From positions 62,001 through 126,000 of the forward strand of contig JADJCA010000001.1 in the NCBI GenBank assembly GCA_016703425.1: a stretch of DNA of 64,000 bases, read 5' to 3'. Positions 36,001 through 43,907 of the stretch are shown here, one piece after another. Under the pieces are notes generated by a model that was not told where the DNA came from, did no database searches, and was given only the letters and a program-made list of their open reading frames with translations. A program made the position numbers and the translations under genes. The first letter of the stretch is position 1. Every line of letters begins with the position of its first letter. Origin of the DNA: Myxococcales bacterium. GTDB lineage: Bacteria; Myxococcota_A; Polyangia; Polyangiales; Polyangiaceae.

Positions 36001-36062
36001 CGGGCAGGAATCGCCTGCACCCGCCCAGCCGCCACGAAGAGGGGCGCCATCTCCTTGTCCAA
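33060..36062 (-). CDS. YhaN/SbcC-like coiled-coil ATPase, C-terminal main part
   Basis: This frame holds about 1,000 residues of a long coiled-coil protein; the end shows SAIEVERRARTEEEDRARSD and an ABC-type ATPase half with FSLRLAYVSLYAE and the Walker B-like motif LPVVLDDVLVNFD near the C-terminus. It lacks its own Walker A and a proper start: the frame is open upstream to about 36119, where it reads LFGSGLGGSVQPSTILDDLD and continues the N-terminal fragment (35978-36637) after a two-base shift. Together they give a protein of about 1,190 residues of the COG4717 (YhaN) type. YhaN-like ATPases act with a YhaO/SbcD nuclease in DNA end processing, and that nuclease gene lies directly upstream. 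Confidence 0.8.
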   Translation of the reverse strand: MDKEMAPLFVAAGRVQAIPARVARIEELTSELRRVTTTADELDRLDRSLGQAEEAVALVRTRVDELETQRERLQTLSKAEEPFATWRAAKHELEALGAVPALPPTARVDAETARAARALAEEELSRFEEARPALLDELSRLHVDDEILALDAEIDALATELGRAEAATGRKSERALSRARLLARSEARLAELVPSLTAARLLAMPLSGDARDRVVRLTEELKRAEAAMGDEARAVRTRRSEQEALAAMRAALPTPVETARVEAWLEDAKGALTLADRLAALEADHRRLRRQEEKERRRLDPPPPQTADAALLPLPSDGEMDAFDRRFGELEDKRRRLEHELARVDDELASLRGQLAEIQADFEVPTEGDLVAARAKRDEGWALVVHALTGHVDVAAELEYNPERPLTLAYERASLEADTLVDRMRFHADAVQRRTQKVAAVAHREAEGVRIAAALDALSAEEASARAAWLGLFAPLGITPRGPSAMRGWLTDRERWIATREDLRRTEGDGAAARERVAATVARGRAVLANAGARVDDDGLLALLSLAERVVAQERERKGHAAQVAAREAELAAALALETRRAALLEADRSACEQALRDALGALGLEACRSIDAGSRVDELARIAAALRDADREDALRDAGDDDAVRAMTKRCEALRARLSVVDTDDATLAARLTKRLDAARAAKRERATLELRRAQLERESARHRAAASAANARLRDLSLAAGVGKGEPEGALDEAIARADRGRELARVIVDAERELARSRGPFTFEELCRELATPARSERVSRELSAIEVERRARTEEEDRARSDLAALRHKRERLDGSDAAAGLALDIQSERASLRADVERYATLALAKALLEKNIEAFERENQPALVAEASRLFSQMTGGRYVRIRATGRRELFVERKDGSRASPDELSTGTSEQLFFSLRLAYVSLYAERAEPLPVVLDDVLVNFDRERALATLRAIATVANRFQVLFFTCHDYLADLVSEAIPTARILDLAPQSS

Positions 36063-36637
36063 GTCATCGAGGATCGTACTGGGCTGTACGGACCCGCCGA
36101 GCCCTGATCCGAAGAGAGTCCCGACAGGTTGCCCTCTTTCTTCTCGAGGATGCGCGCGCCGGCCGCGAGCTCGTCGAGGGAGAAGGCGAAGACGTTGCGA
36201 AAGACCGTCGCGTCAGGGTTGCCGAGGGCCGCAAGAAACCAGTCTGCGGGAGCCTCATCGCCGCCGCCGGTGACACGACCAGCGAACGCCGGCTTGCCCT
36301 TTCGCCGCTCAATTTCGAGCTCCGTGCCCGAGGAGAGCGTGACGACGCCGGAAACCCTCGCGTCGCCAAAAGGGCCGGTAGCCGCGATGCGGCGGCCGTC
36401 GCTTCCGCGGTCGTCGCCGAGCAGGAGGAAGCGAATGGCTCGAAGGAGCGTCGTCTTGCCGGCCTCGTTGGCGCCGCGGAGCAGGGTGAAGCCAGCGGCT
36501 CCCTCGGGCGCGGCCTTCGGCGTCCGCTTGCCTCTCGCGGGCTTCGACGCCGTCGGCGTGCGAGCGACGCCTCCGAGCTCCATCGTGACGTCACGGAGCG
36601 CTCCAAAACGGTGAACCGTGAGACGGGTGAGCCGCAC
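35978..36637 (-). CDS. N-terminal ATPase fragment of the same YhaN-like gene (frameshifted)
   Basis: The fragment begins at GTG 36637, one base after the nuclease stop, with VRLTRLTVHRFGALRDV, the usual start of SbcC/RecF-like ATPases. LLRGANEAGKTTLLRAIRFL holds the Walker A (GANEAGKTT). The protein-like sequence continues to EKKEGNLSG at about 36120, after which this frame is not protein-like and ends at 35978. The switch point is CTCTCT (minus strand, 36112-36120); deleting one CT pair joins it to the downstream frame and restores 1,192 codons. It could be a sequencing error, a disabling mutation, or a slippage site. Confidence 0.75.
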   Translation of the reverse strand: MRLTRLTVHRFGALRDVTMELGGVARTPTASKPARGKRTPKAAPEGAAGFTLLRGANEAGKTTLLRAIRFLLLGDDRGSDGRRIAATGPFGDARVSGVVTLSSGTELEIERRKGKPAFAGRVTGGGDEAPADWFLAALGNPDATVFRNVFAFSLDELAAGARILEKKEGNLSGLSSDQGSAGPYSPVRSSMTWTRRWRPSSWRLGGCRRFLPASLASRS

Positions 36638-36638
36638 T

Positions 36639-37913
36639 TCAGCGACCTTCTCGTTCGACGAGGCGTTCGGCGAGGAGCGTCTCGACCTGTTCGACCAGGC
36701 CGGCGAGCGTCGGGACGTCGTGAAGCGGAAGGCCGAGCGCGTCGGCTTCGGCCCGGAGCTTCTTGCGGAGCGGGCCCAGCACTTCACCGGCCAGCGCGGC
36801 GAGGTCCGGCTCTCCGTCGCCGGAGCGGAGGTGCTCGAGGTTCCTCATCAGATCGCCGACGAGCCCGGGCGATGCGCGGAGCTCATCGAGCGAGACAAGC
36901 GGACGCGTATCAAAGATCACCTTCTCGAGCCAAATGCTCTCGGCGCGGCCGAGCCAATGGGAGCGAAGGTTCTGCGCGACGCGGGTCGGCTCGCGAACGA
37001 TCACGCGGTGGAGTGCTGTGCTCCCGCGGACCGTGAGGCGCACGGCGATGACGGCGCGGCGTTCGCTCGCGGTTTGGCGCAGGGGGTCAAGGGCAGCGTC
37101 GGCACGGCGCAAGAGCTCCTCTTCGTCGTCCCCTTCGCCGAGCACCACGTCGACGTGGGCGAAGCGCATGGTGCCGGTCTCGTGGAACGCCACGTCGACG
37201 ACGTCGGTGCCGTCGACGGTGACAAGGACGCAGCCCTTCGGTCCCGGTTCGCGGGCGTGGCGCCCTTGCGTGTTGCCGGGATAGACGATCCAGGGCCTCT
37301 GGCTCAGCACCTGGTGCGTGTGCACGTGCCCGAGGGCCCAGTAGCCGTAACCGAACGCCGAGAGCTCTTGGACGGTGCACGGCGCGTAGCGGTCGTGAGC
37401 CGTCGAGCCGGTGCAATTGGTGTGGAGTACACCAATGTTCAACAGCTCCGGCAGCGGCCTCGGATAGTGCGGCAGCAAGCTGTCGTCGACCTTGCGCGTC
37501 GGGTAGCTCACGCCGTGGAAGGCCACCCGGTCGTCGGGAAACACGAAGCTGCGCTTTGAGGGGTCGTCGGGCGGCCCGAAGACATGGACGAACTCGGGCA
37601 CCCGGTAGACGAGGGTGCGGGTGAGCTCATGATCGTGGTTGCCGCGCAGCAAGAGGACGCGGCAATCGATTTCTCGAAGGCGCGCGAGCTGGTGAACGAA
37701 GAAGAGACCCGTGTTGGCGTCGCGCCAGTCGCCGTCGAAGACGTCACCGGCGAGGATGAGGAAGCGAGCCTTCTCTGCGAGGCAGAGGTTCACGACGTTG
37801 CGAAACGCGTGACGCGTGGCCTCGCGCGCCTCGGCGAGGGGAGCCCCTTCGTAGCGTTCGAGGCCCGCAAGGGGGCTGTCGATGTGCAGATCCGCCGCGT
37901 GGACCAGTTTCAA
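36639..37913 (-). CDS. YhaO/SbcD-like DNA repair exonuclease
   Basis: The 424-residue protein is a calcineurin-like phosphoesterase of the Mre11/SbcD class. The metal motifs are AADLHIDSP (start), LAGDVFDGD, LRGNHDHE, VLHTNC and ALGHVHTHQ. A C-terminal domain of about 170 residues is less conserved. The start codon is a TTG at 37913, consistent with family N-termini (MKLVHAADLHID). The stop is one base before the GTG of the YhaN-like ATPase, so the two are probably translated together and form a nuclease-ATPase complex for DNA ends. Confidence 0.9.
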   Translation of the reverse strand: MKLVHAADLHIDSPLAGLERYEGAPLAEAREATRHAFRNVVNLCLAEKARFLILAGDVFDGDWRDANTGLFFVHQLARLREIDCRVLLLRGNHDHELTRTLVYRVPEFVHVFGPPDDPSKRSFVFPDDRVAFHGVSYPTRKVDDSLLPHYPRPLPELLNIGVLHTNCTGSTAHDRYAPCTVQELSAFGYGYWALGHVHTHQVLSQRPWIVYPGNTQGRHAREPGPKGCVLVTVDGTDVVDVAFHETGTMRFAHVDVVLGEGDDEEELLRRADAALDPLRQTASERRAVIAVRLTVRGSTALHRVIVREPTRVAQNLRSHWLGRAESIWLEKVIFDTRPLVSLDELRASPGLVGDLMRNLEHLRSGDGEPDLAALAGEVLGPLRKKLRAEADALGLPLHDVPTLAGLVEQVETLLAERLVEREGR

Positions 37914-37998
37914 GGCGCAGGGATGCTCTCACAGACTCGCGAGCGGCGGCCGGGAGACTTCGAGGGCGCGCGGCCGGCGGCCCGACGCTCGGGGGGCG

Positions 37999-38373
37999 CT
38001 AGGCTTGCGCGACGGGCGCCGCGGCGACGGCCTTCGGGGCGTCGAGGGCATCCATGCGGCAGTTGCCCTGAAACTCCACGCCGCGCTCGATGAACACGGA
38101 GGGCGAGTGGATGTTGCCGATGAGTCGGCCCGGCGCGTGGACCTCGATGCTCTGCTTCGCGCGCACGTTGCCGTGAACGGTCCCGCCGCGAACGATCACA
38201 GTCGCCACGTCGATCTCAGCATGCACGTCGGCGCCTTCACCGATGATCAACGTGTCGTCGCTCCGAATCTCGCCCTTGAAGGCTCCGTCGATGCGTACGC
38301 GACCTTCGAAGTGAAGCTTGCCCTCGAACTGGGTGCCAGGGCCAAGGAGCGTCGTGATGTCGTTGGGGTCCAT
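37999..38373 (-). CDS. Bactofilin cytoskeletal protein
   Basis: The 124-residue protein has the DUF583 bactofilin core: TLLGPGTQFEGKLHFEGRVR, GAFKGEIRSDDTLIIGEGA, VIVRGGTVHGNVRAKQSIEV, a right-handed beta-helix, flanked by short tails. Bactofilins polymerise into filaments without nucleotide and shape cells or place proteins; myxobacteria have several. Starting at ATG 38373 it stands alone, upstream of the repair genes with an 85-base gap, and diverges from the outer-membrane gene. Confidence 0.93.
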   Translation of the reverse strand: MDPNDITTLLGPGTQFEGKLHFEGRVRIDGAFKGEIRSDDTLIIGEGADVHAEIDVATVIVRGGTVHGNVRAKQSIEVHAPGRLIGNIHSPSVFIERGVEFQGNCRMDALDAPKAVAAAPVAQA

Positions 38374-38400
38374 GTCGCGGCCGCTGTAGCGCTCCCGGGC

Positions 38401-38516
38401 CGGTCCCGCAAGGTGGCCTGCGACGGTCCCGCGGCCTCTCCCGTGAACGTGAACGTGCCCGTGCCCGTGGACGGTCCCGCGAAGCCCGGGTTTCCGTGAT
38501 CGGGCACGTTCACGGG
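38401..38516. repeat. Repeat cluster in the 383-base divergent region (bactofilin/OMP)
   Basis: The region 38374-38756 has no supported gene. It contains three copies of CGGTCCCGC at 38401, 38424 and 38472 (spacings 23 and 48). It also holds tandem hexamers ending in GTG or GTG-like (CCCGTG AACGTG AACGTG CCCGTG CCCGTG) at 38440-38469, and an inverted repeat: CCCGTGAACGTG at 38440-38451 pairs with the end of GGGCACGTTCACGGG at 38502-38516. A binding site for a regulator or an mRNA hairpin is possible. The remaining 240 bases to the OMP start show nothing else clear. Confidence 0.55.
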
Positions 38517-38756
38517 AAAAGCGCGCCGGTCGTTAGCGGCCGCGCACCGGATGCCGTCAATCGGGTAACGGACCGTCTGTCCAGGTGTCGTAGCGGCCAA
38601 GTTTTCGGGGGTTTGGCACACGGCCCAATACCTGCATGCATCGCGGCCGGCGTTCTCGATTCCCTCGGGCCTTTCCGTGGGTTTCGGTTGACGCCGGGGC
38701 GGCGAACGGGCACTCGAACCCACGCCGAACCTCTTGGTTTCGGCTTCGGAGCATCC

Positions 38757-40151
38757 GTGAACCGCCGCATCCTCCCTGAACTCTCGAGCCTCGCGCTGGT
38801 CGCGGTGGCCGCTTTCTGCGCAACCCCTGCTTTCGCCCAAGGCGAAGCCCCGCCGGCTACGCCTGCGGGAGCTGACGCGCCCAAGGCCGATGCGCCGAAG
38901 CCTGACGCGCCGAAGAGCGATGCGGAAAAGAAGGAAGCGGAGCCCAAAAAGGCCGACGACGACGAGTCGAAGAAGAAGAAAGCCACGGGGGGCGATACCG
39001 CGTCGCCTTCACCTGGCGCCGCGGGGTCGTCCACGGTCGGCGAGAGCGGCGTCTCGCTCGACCTCGGCAGCGGAACGCCCCGCAAAGACGAGGCGAAGGT
39101 CGACACCAAGAAGAGCGACGACGCCGAGGGGAACCGAAATCCCTTCGCCGGCTCCATCCTTTTCTGGGATCACAGCACGTCGACTCAGACGGCGCGGCTC
39201 GAGCCGAGTGCCCAGCAGAGCTACACGCCCTCGTACGAGTGGTGGTTCTCGTTCCAGCCGCGCTACGCCTTCAACAAGCGTCTCTCGTACAACCTCCGCG
39301 CCGACCTCTACAAGGAGATGACGAACGCGAACGAGACGGCGCTCTATCGGGAGAATGTCCTCGGCGACGTGTGGAACACGGTCCGCTACGAAATGCCGAT
39401 CAGCGAGCGGTTGAAGGACACCAAGATCTCGTTCTCCGGCACGATTAAGCTGCCGCTCTCGAAGGAGAGCCAGGCGAAGGGCACGTACTTCAAGCCCGGC
39501 GCCGGCGTGGGCCTTAGCCAAAAGATCCCGCTTAAGGGCGAGTCCGCCAAGTGGTTTCCCGGCGCGTCGGCGGGCCTGTCCGTGGGCTACGAGCATCCCA
39601 TCACGCGCAGCACCACGCCGACCGATCTCGGCGGTTTCGAAACGCTGCGGCAGGACGCCGGCGGTCGCACCGTCTCCACCGACCAACTGAGCGGCAGCAT
39701 GATGCCCAACCACACGGTCTTGGCGGTGGCACGCGGCAAGGTGTCGATCACCGACAAATGGGACGCTGGTCTCTCGCTCATCTTCATCAACAACTGGCTC
39801 TACGCTCCGACCAGTGGCGCGACGGTCCGCACCGCGACGGGGACCGTCGAGGTTCCGCGCAACAGCGATGCGGCGACCTTCACGCAGTCGAGCTGGGTGA
39901 TTCTCTCGAGCGACTACGACCTCATGGACGAGCTCGGCGTCGGCATCGGGTACTACAACCTCGCCGGCATCATCGCCCCGGACGGTCAACGACGCGGGAT
40001 CGTGGGCTCCGACAACATCTGGTGGAGCCCCTCGGCTCGCGTCTTCGCCACGGTCACGGCGAACCTCGACAAGATCTACGAGCGCGCCGCCGGCATCAAG
40101 AAGCCGGAAGAGAAGAAGACCGCGACGGGCCCCTCCGCTGCTGCACAGTGA
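38757..40151 (+). CDS. Outer-membrane beta-barrel protein
   Basis: The 464-residue protein starts at GTG 38757 with GGAG five bases upstream, giving a signal peptide ending TPAFAQ. The open frame extends further upstream but is not protein-like there. A Lys/Ala/Asp/Pro-rich low-complexity region of about 80 residues (APKADAPKPDAPKSDA) precedes a barrel of alternating strands with frequent aromatic residues (SYEWWFSFQPRYAFNKRLSY). It ends KKTATGPSAAAQ, without a terminal aromatic residue. The family is unassigned; barrels with a charged linker are common in this phylum. It heads an envelope group with the AMIN-like and LptD-like genes. Confidence 0.75.
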   Translation: MNRRILPELSSLALVAVAAFCATPAFAQGEAPPATPAGADAPKADAPKPDAPKSDAEKKEAEPKKADDDESKKKKATGGDTASPSPGAAGSSTVGESGVSLDLGSGTPRKDEAKVDTKKSDDAEGNRNPFAGSILFWDHSTSTQTARLEPSAQQSYTPSYEWWFSFQPRYAFNKRLSYNLRADLYKEMTNANETALYRENVLGDVWNTVRYEMPISERLKDTKISFSGTIKLPLSKESQAKGTYFKPGAGVGLSQKIPLKGESAKWFPGASAGLSVGYEHPITRSTTPTDLGGFETLRQDAGGRTVSTDQLSGSMMPNHTVLAVARGKVSITDKWDAGLSLIFINNWLYAPTSGATVRTATGTVEVPRNSDAATFTQSSWVILSSDYDLMDELGVGIGYYNLAGIIAPDGQRRGIVGSDNIWWSPSARVFATVTANLDKIYERAAGIKKPEEKKTATGPSAAAQ

Positions 40152-40258
40152 TCCGGTGACATGCGCGCCCGTGTCGGGCGCGTGACCACCTCGCTGCGCC
40201 GTATCGACTTCGCCTGCCAAAGTTGGGCCGAGAGCTTCGGTCGTGGTCTACTTTCCCG

Positions 40259-41062
40259 ATGCGCCTTGGGCTTCGTTCGTGGGCCGTCGCTCTGTCTCTT
40301 TTCATCGTGCCGTCGGCCGCGCTCGCGCAGGCCACGACGGCTGCCCCTGCTCCGCCCGCTCCAGCGCCTGCGGGCGCGGCTGCGCTAACAGCGCCGCCGT
40401 CGACGACCCCCGCCGCGAGCCCGAGCGCCGGTGCCGCTGCTCCCGGAAGCGCGCCGGCGGGCGCGTTGGGCGAAGCGGTCGCGCCGGCGCCCACGAAGCC
40501 AGCGCGCGAGGCGACCGGCTATGCACCGGCGCCGTTTCGTCGTGAGACGACGAAACGCATCGGCGGCACGAAGGCGCCCAAGGCCGCCAAGGTGAAGCGA
40601 CCGAAGACCGGCGGTTTCGTCATCCAGCCGGGCTTCGAAGGGACGGAGGCCGGTGGCTCGAGGATCTTCGTGGAACTCGGCCAGGCGGTTCCTGTTGAAG
40701 AGCGCAAGGCGAAGGGAGGGCTAACCTTCGTCCTCAAGGGGGCGCACAATTCGGTGCGAAACAACTTCAATCCGCTGGTCACCGAGCACTTCAACACGCC
40801 CGTGCGGCGCGCTCGGTTGGTGCCCGCGGGGCGCGACCTAATCTTGCAGATGGAGCTGCGTCAAGACGCTCCCGCGACGCATCGATTCGTCACCAGCAAG
40901 GAGGGGCACGCGGTCCTGCAGGTGGACTTCGCCGGTGGCGCCTTCGTGAAAGACGCGCCCCAGGCGATCCCCGAGGCCGACGGCGAGGGGACGGGGCCCG
41001 CGGCTGCGCCTTCGCAGCAGCCCGCCACGCCGGCCAAGGCTGGGCGAGGCCCGACGCCCTGA
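40259..41062 (+). CDS. Secreted protein with AMIN-like domain
   Basis: The 267-residue protein starts at ATG 40259 and has a signal peptide (ending AALAQA), an Ala/Pro-rich linker of about 60 residues, a basic patch (RRETTKRIGGTKAPKAAKVK) and one beta-rich domain at about 110-220. That domain (SRIFVELGQAVPVE, DLILQMELRQD, HAVLQVDFAGG) resembles AMIN domains, which in PilQ and amidases bind the cell wall. It ends in a Pro/Ala tail. It lies between two outer-membrane genes on the same strand and may be part of one envelope assembly unit. The domain match is by eye only. Confidence 0.65.
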   Translation: MRLGLRSWAVALSLFIVPSAALAQATTAAPAPPAPAPAGAAALTAPPSTTPAASPSAGAAAPGSAPAGALGEAVAPAPTKPAREATGYAPAPFRRETTKRIGGTKAPKAAKVKRPKTGGFVIQPGFEGTEAGGSRIFVELGQAVPVEERKAKGGLTFVLKGAHNSVRNNFNPLVTEHFNTPVRRARLVPAGRDLILQMELRQDAPATHRFVTSKEGHAVLQVDFAGGAFVKDAPQAIPEADGEGTGPAAAPSQQPATPAKAGRGPTP

Positions 41063-41117
41063 GCGGCGCCGATGACAGCGCGCCGCGCGGCGCAGCGCTG
41101 ACGTAAGCTCGCCCATT

Positions 41118-43001
41118 GTGATCGCGGCGAGTCTCCTGGCGAGGGCAGCGCTCGCGGCGTTGTTCGCGCCGACAGCGGCTCTTGCGCCGCCGGGCCTCGG
41201 CGACCTCGAGACTCACGCGGACGACGTGACCATCGACACGGAGCGTCGAGAGTTGCTGTTGCGAGGCCGTGTGACGGTCGAGGCTTCGCCGTTCCACCTT
41301 CGCTCGGAGGAGCTGCGGCTGCGGCGAACGGGCTATGGAATCGAAATCCTCGGCGACGGAAAACTCGCGTTTTGCCCGTGCCTCGGCACGCCGCTGACCC
41401 TGAGCTTCAAGGAGGTTCTCGTTGGGCCGCCGAGCGATCTCATCCTCAAGTCGCCACGACTCGAGGTGTACGGCGTCCCCGTGATGGCGCTGCCGTACTT
41501 TTGGCTTCGCGGCGCGGAGCGGCCGGGCCTCTTGCCTCCGGTGCTCGCCTACCGTGCGAAAGACGGCCTCTTCGCCGGCGCCGGTGTGCACCTCCCGTGG
41601 TGGTCCTTCGACCGAACGCGGCCCGTGGCGCCCGAGGATCGCGAGTTGGGCCTCGACCTTCGCGGCGGCGCCTACTTCGTGGGGGGCGCCGCCATCGACG
41701 CCGAGTTGCGCGCGCCGCGCTCGCGAACGCGCATGCGCGTCGATTGGCTCGGCGGCAGCGGCGTCGCGGTGGATGCTCGCGGCAGTCACGGTGCCATGAG
41801 TGGCGCCGCGTGGGACGTCGACGCGATGCGCGGCGCGCGCGCGCTCGCGTCAACGTCGTCGTTGGACGACGCGGCCCGGCCGCTCGACCGGCTTCGCGGC
41901 GAAACGTTCGCGCGCGAAGGCCCTCTTTCGGCCTCGGCGGCCATCACAGGGACCATGGTGCGGGGAGCGGACACCGAGACCGGCTCCTACGGTCCGTCGT
42001 TCGAGCTCGCCCTGGTGGATGCGCTCGCACGCGGCGTCAGCGCCGGCGCTCGCCTCCGCGCCGGCGCCTTGTCGCGCCCTGGTGAGGCACCGATGACCGT
42101 TGTCGGCGCTAGCGCTCGCGCCTCCATGGCGCGGCCGTTGGGCGTCCTTGCGGCGCGCGTCGATGCCGGAGCCGAGGGCTCCCACGTCGCGACGTCGTTC
42201 GGAGCCGCCGACCTCGCCACCGCGTCGGGCCAGGTGCGCGTGGGCGTCCCGCTTGTGCGCGCCTACGCGAGCGCTGACGTGGCGGACCCGTGGCGTCACC
42301 GCGTCGAGCCACAGGTCGGGGTGCTGGCCTACGCAGCGGCGCGTCGCGACGCTGTCGATGGTCTAGCGCGCGCCGGGTTCCTGCGCTCGGCCTTCGACGT
42401 TCAGGCCCTCGGCGAGGGCATCTCCGTGGCTCCCCTCGTTGGTGCGTCAAGCGCGCTGGGCCGCTACGGCGCCCGCGACGGCGCGGAGGTCGACGCGGGT
42501 CTCGGCTATGCCGTGAGTTCCGAGGAGCCGTTCTCTCGCCTGAAGATCGCCGCCGGCGGGACGTTCGTTCTCGTCGGCCTGGAGGCGGGCGCGACCCTGA
42601 GCGCGCGACCGGGCGTCGCCGGGTCTTTGCGGGCACGCCTCGGCGCCGTCGAGCGACTCCACCTGGAGGGACGCCTTGGCGGCCGAGGCGGCGCCGACCC
42701 CACGCTGGCGCGCTTGCTGTCGCCTAGCTTTGCCTTGGCCATGCCAGGGGTGCGCTACTTCGCGGGGGACGGTCTCAGCGCCGGCGCCGCCGTGGTCGTT
42801 CCTTGGACGAGGCACCTGACGACACGCGCCGGCGCGGACTTCGACGCCGTGTCCAAGGCGCTGCTCGGTGCGCGTGCTTCAATCGATCTGCGTGACGGCT
42901 GCGGCTGCGTAACGCTGCGGCTCTTCGGTTCGCAGCGGCTTGGTCGCGACGGGGTCGACGTGTGGCTCGCGCTCGAGCTGGGCGAGACGGTCATTCGCTA
43001 G
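41118..43001 (+). CDS. LptD/OstA-like outer-membrane protein
   Basis: The 627-residue protein has a signal peptide, an OstA-like periplasmic domain at about 28-130 (ADDVTIDTERRELLLRGRV, LKSPRLEVYGVPVMALPYFW) and a long barrel-like C-terminal part. The segment PVMALPYFWLRGAERPGLLP is close to the start of the LptD barrel in other bacteria, where the protein inserts lipopolysaccharide into the outer leaflet. Length is short for LptD (usually 750 or more) and only one Cys pair (CPC) is seen in the N-domain. It could be a reduced LptD or a relative. It starts at GTG 41118, 55 bases after the AMIN-like gene. Confidence 0.75.
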   Translation: MIAASLLARAALAALFAPTAALAPPGLGDLETHADDVTIDTERRELLLRGRVTVEASPFHLRSEELRLRRTGYGIEILGDGKLAFCPCLGTPLTLSFKEVLVGPPSDLILKSPRLEVYGVPVMALPYFWLRGAERPGLLPPVLAYRAKDGLFAGAGVHLPWWSFDRTRPVAPEDRELGLDLRGGAYFVGGAAIDAELRAPRSRTRMRVDWLGGSGVAVDARGSHGAMSGAAWDVDAMRGARALASTSSLDDAARPLDRLRGETFAREGPLSASAAITGTMVRGADTETGSYGPSFELALVDALARGVSAGARLRAGALSRPGEAPMTVVGASARASMARPLGVLAARVDAGAEGSHVATSFGAADLATASGQVRVGVPLVRAYASADVADPWRHRVEPQVGVLAYAAARRDAVDGLARAGFLRSAFDVQALGEGISVAPLVGASSALGRYGARDGAEVDAGLGYAVSSEEPFSRLKIAAGGTFVLVGLEAGATLSARPGVAGSLRARLGAVERLHLEGRLGGRGGADPTLARLLSPSFALAMPGVRYFAGDGLSAGAAVVVPWTRHLTTRAGADFDAVSKALLGARASIDLRDGCGCVTLRLFGSQRLGRDGVDVWLALELGETVIR

Positions 43002-43085
43002 GTGAGCACCACTCTGGCGCGCGAATCGCGACGGAGGTTGCAAAGTATCGGCGGGGGTGTTCCCCTCGCGGCTCGGAGGCAACGC

Positions 43086-43556
43086 GTGAAAGGCGATAGC
43101 AAGGTCATCGATCTCTTGAACGAGGTTCTCACGGGAGAGCTGACGACCATCAACCAGTACTTTTTGCACGCGCGTATGTGCAAGAACTGGGGCTACCAGG
43201 CCCTCGGCGAGAAGATTCGTAAAGAGTCGATCGACGAAATGAAGCACGCCGACGAGCTCATCGAGCGCGTCTTGTTCCTGGAGGGCCTGCCGAACGTGCA
43301 GCGCCTCGGGAAGGTCATGATCGGCCAAACGGTCGCCGAGATCCTCAAGCACGATCTAGGGGCTGAGCTGGTTGCGGTTCCGCTCTTGAATCGCGGCATC
43401 CAGCTCTGCCGCGACGTGGGGGACAACGGCTCGGAGCACCTCCTCACGCGGATTCTGGTCAGCGAGGAAGAGCACGTCGACTGGCTCGAGGCCCAGCTCG
43501 AGCTCATCAAGCAGGTTGGCGAAGCCCACTACCTGGCCCAGCAGATCCGCCCCTGA
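43086..43556 (+). CDS. bfr: Bacterioferritin
   Basis: The 156-residue protein starts at GTG 43086, six bases after GGAGG, and residue numbers then match Escherichia coli Bfr: Glu18, Glu51 and His54 of the ferroxidase centre and Met52, the haem ligand, in ESIDEMKHADELIERVLFLEG. It stores iron in a 24-subunit shell. The longer frame upstream (from 43002) is not protein-like. The LptD-like gene ends 84 bases earlier. A bfd gene follows at 100 bases, with a Fur-box-like site between them. Confidence 0.97.
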   Translation: MKGDSKVIDLLNEVLTGELTTINQYFLHARMCKNWGYQALGEKIRKESIDEMKHADELIERVLFLEGLPNVQRLGKVMIGQTVAEILKHDLGAELVAVPLLNRGIQLCRDVGDNGSEHLLTRILVSEEEHVDWLEAQLELIKQVGEAHYLAQQIRP

Positions 43557-43620
43557 GACCACCACAGCTTTTTGCCGCCTAGTGATTTCATGCTGTTGCA
43601 GCAGTGCGACGACTCCACTT

Positions 43621-43639
43621 GAAAACGAAAATGGTTTTC
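43621..43639. promoter_or_regulatory. Fur-box-like operator upstream of bfd
   Basis: The 19 bases GAAAACGAAAATGGTTTTC match about 13 of 19 positions of the Fur consensus and lie in a larger palindrome, TTGAAAAC-N7-GTTTTCAA (43619-43641), 15 bases before the bfd start. AT-rich palindromes are rare in this GC-rich DNA. Binding would repress bfd when iron is plentiful; this is inferred from known Fur practice. Confidence 0.65.
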
Positions 43640-43656
43640 AATATCCTCACGGAGCC

Positions 43657-43854
43657 ATGTTCGTCTGCGTCTGCAAGGCCGTCACCGACACCCAGATTCA
43701 CCAGGCCATCGATGGCGGCGCGACGACGCGTGAAGAGGTGACTCGGATGTGCGGCGCCGGCGGCGACTGCGGCGCCTGCTGCGGCATGATTGAGGACCTC
43801 GTCGAAGACCGGCTGGTGGCCGCCGACGGCTTGGTTCGACACCGGGCCGCCTAA
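43657..43854 (+). CDS. bfd: Bacterioferritin-associated ferredoxin
   Basis: The 65-residue protein has the four [2Fe-2S] ligands at Cys4, Cys6, Cys38 and Cys41 (FVCVC; GDCGACCG), with the spacing of Escherichia coli Bfd. Bfd reduces bacterioferritin to release iron. ATG 43657 has GGAG upstream (43651-43654), three bases before it. The Fur-box-like palindrome lies just upstream, and bfr is the neighbour. Confidence 0.93.
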   Translation: MFVCVCKAVTDTQIHQAIDGGATTREEVTRMCGAGGDCGACCGMIEDLVEDRLVAADGLVRHRAA

Positions 43855-43907
43855 CGTCGTCTCCCGGCGGCGCGTGAGTCGCGAGCGCCGAGGGCGGGTC
43901 GGGTCGG

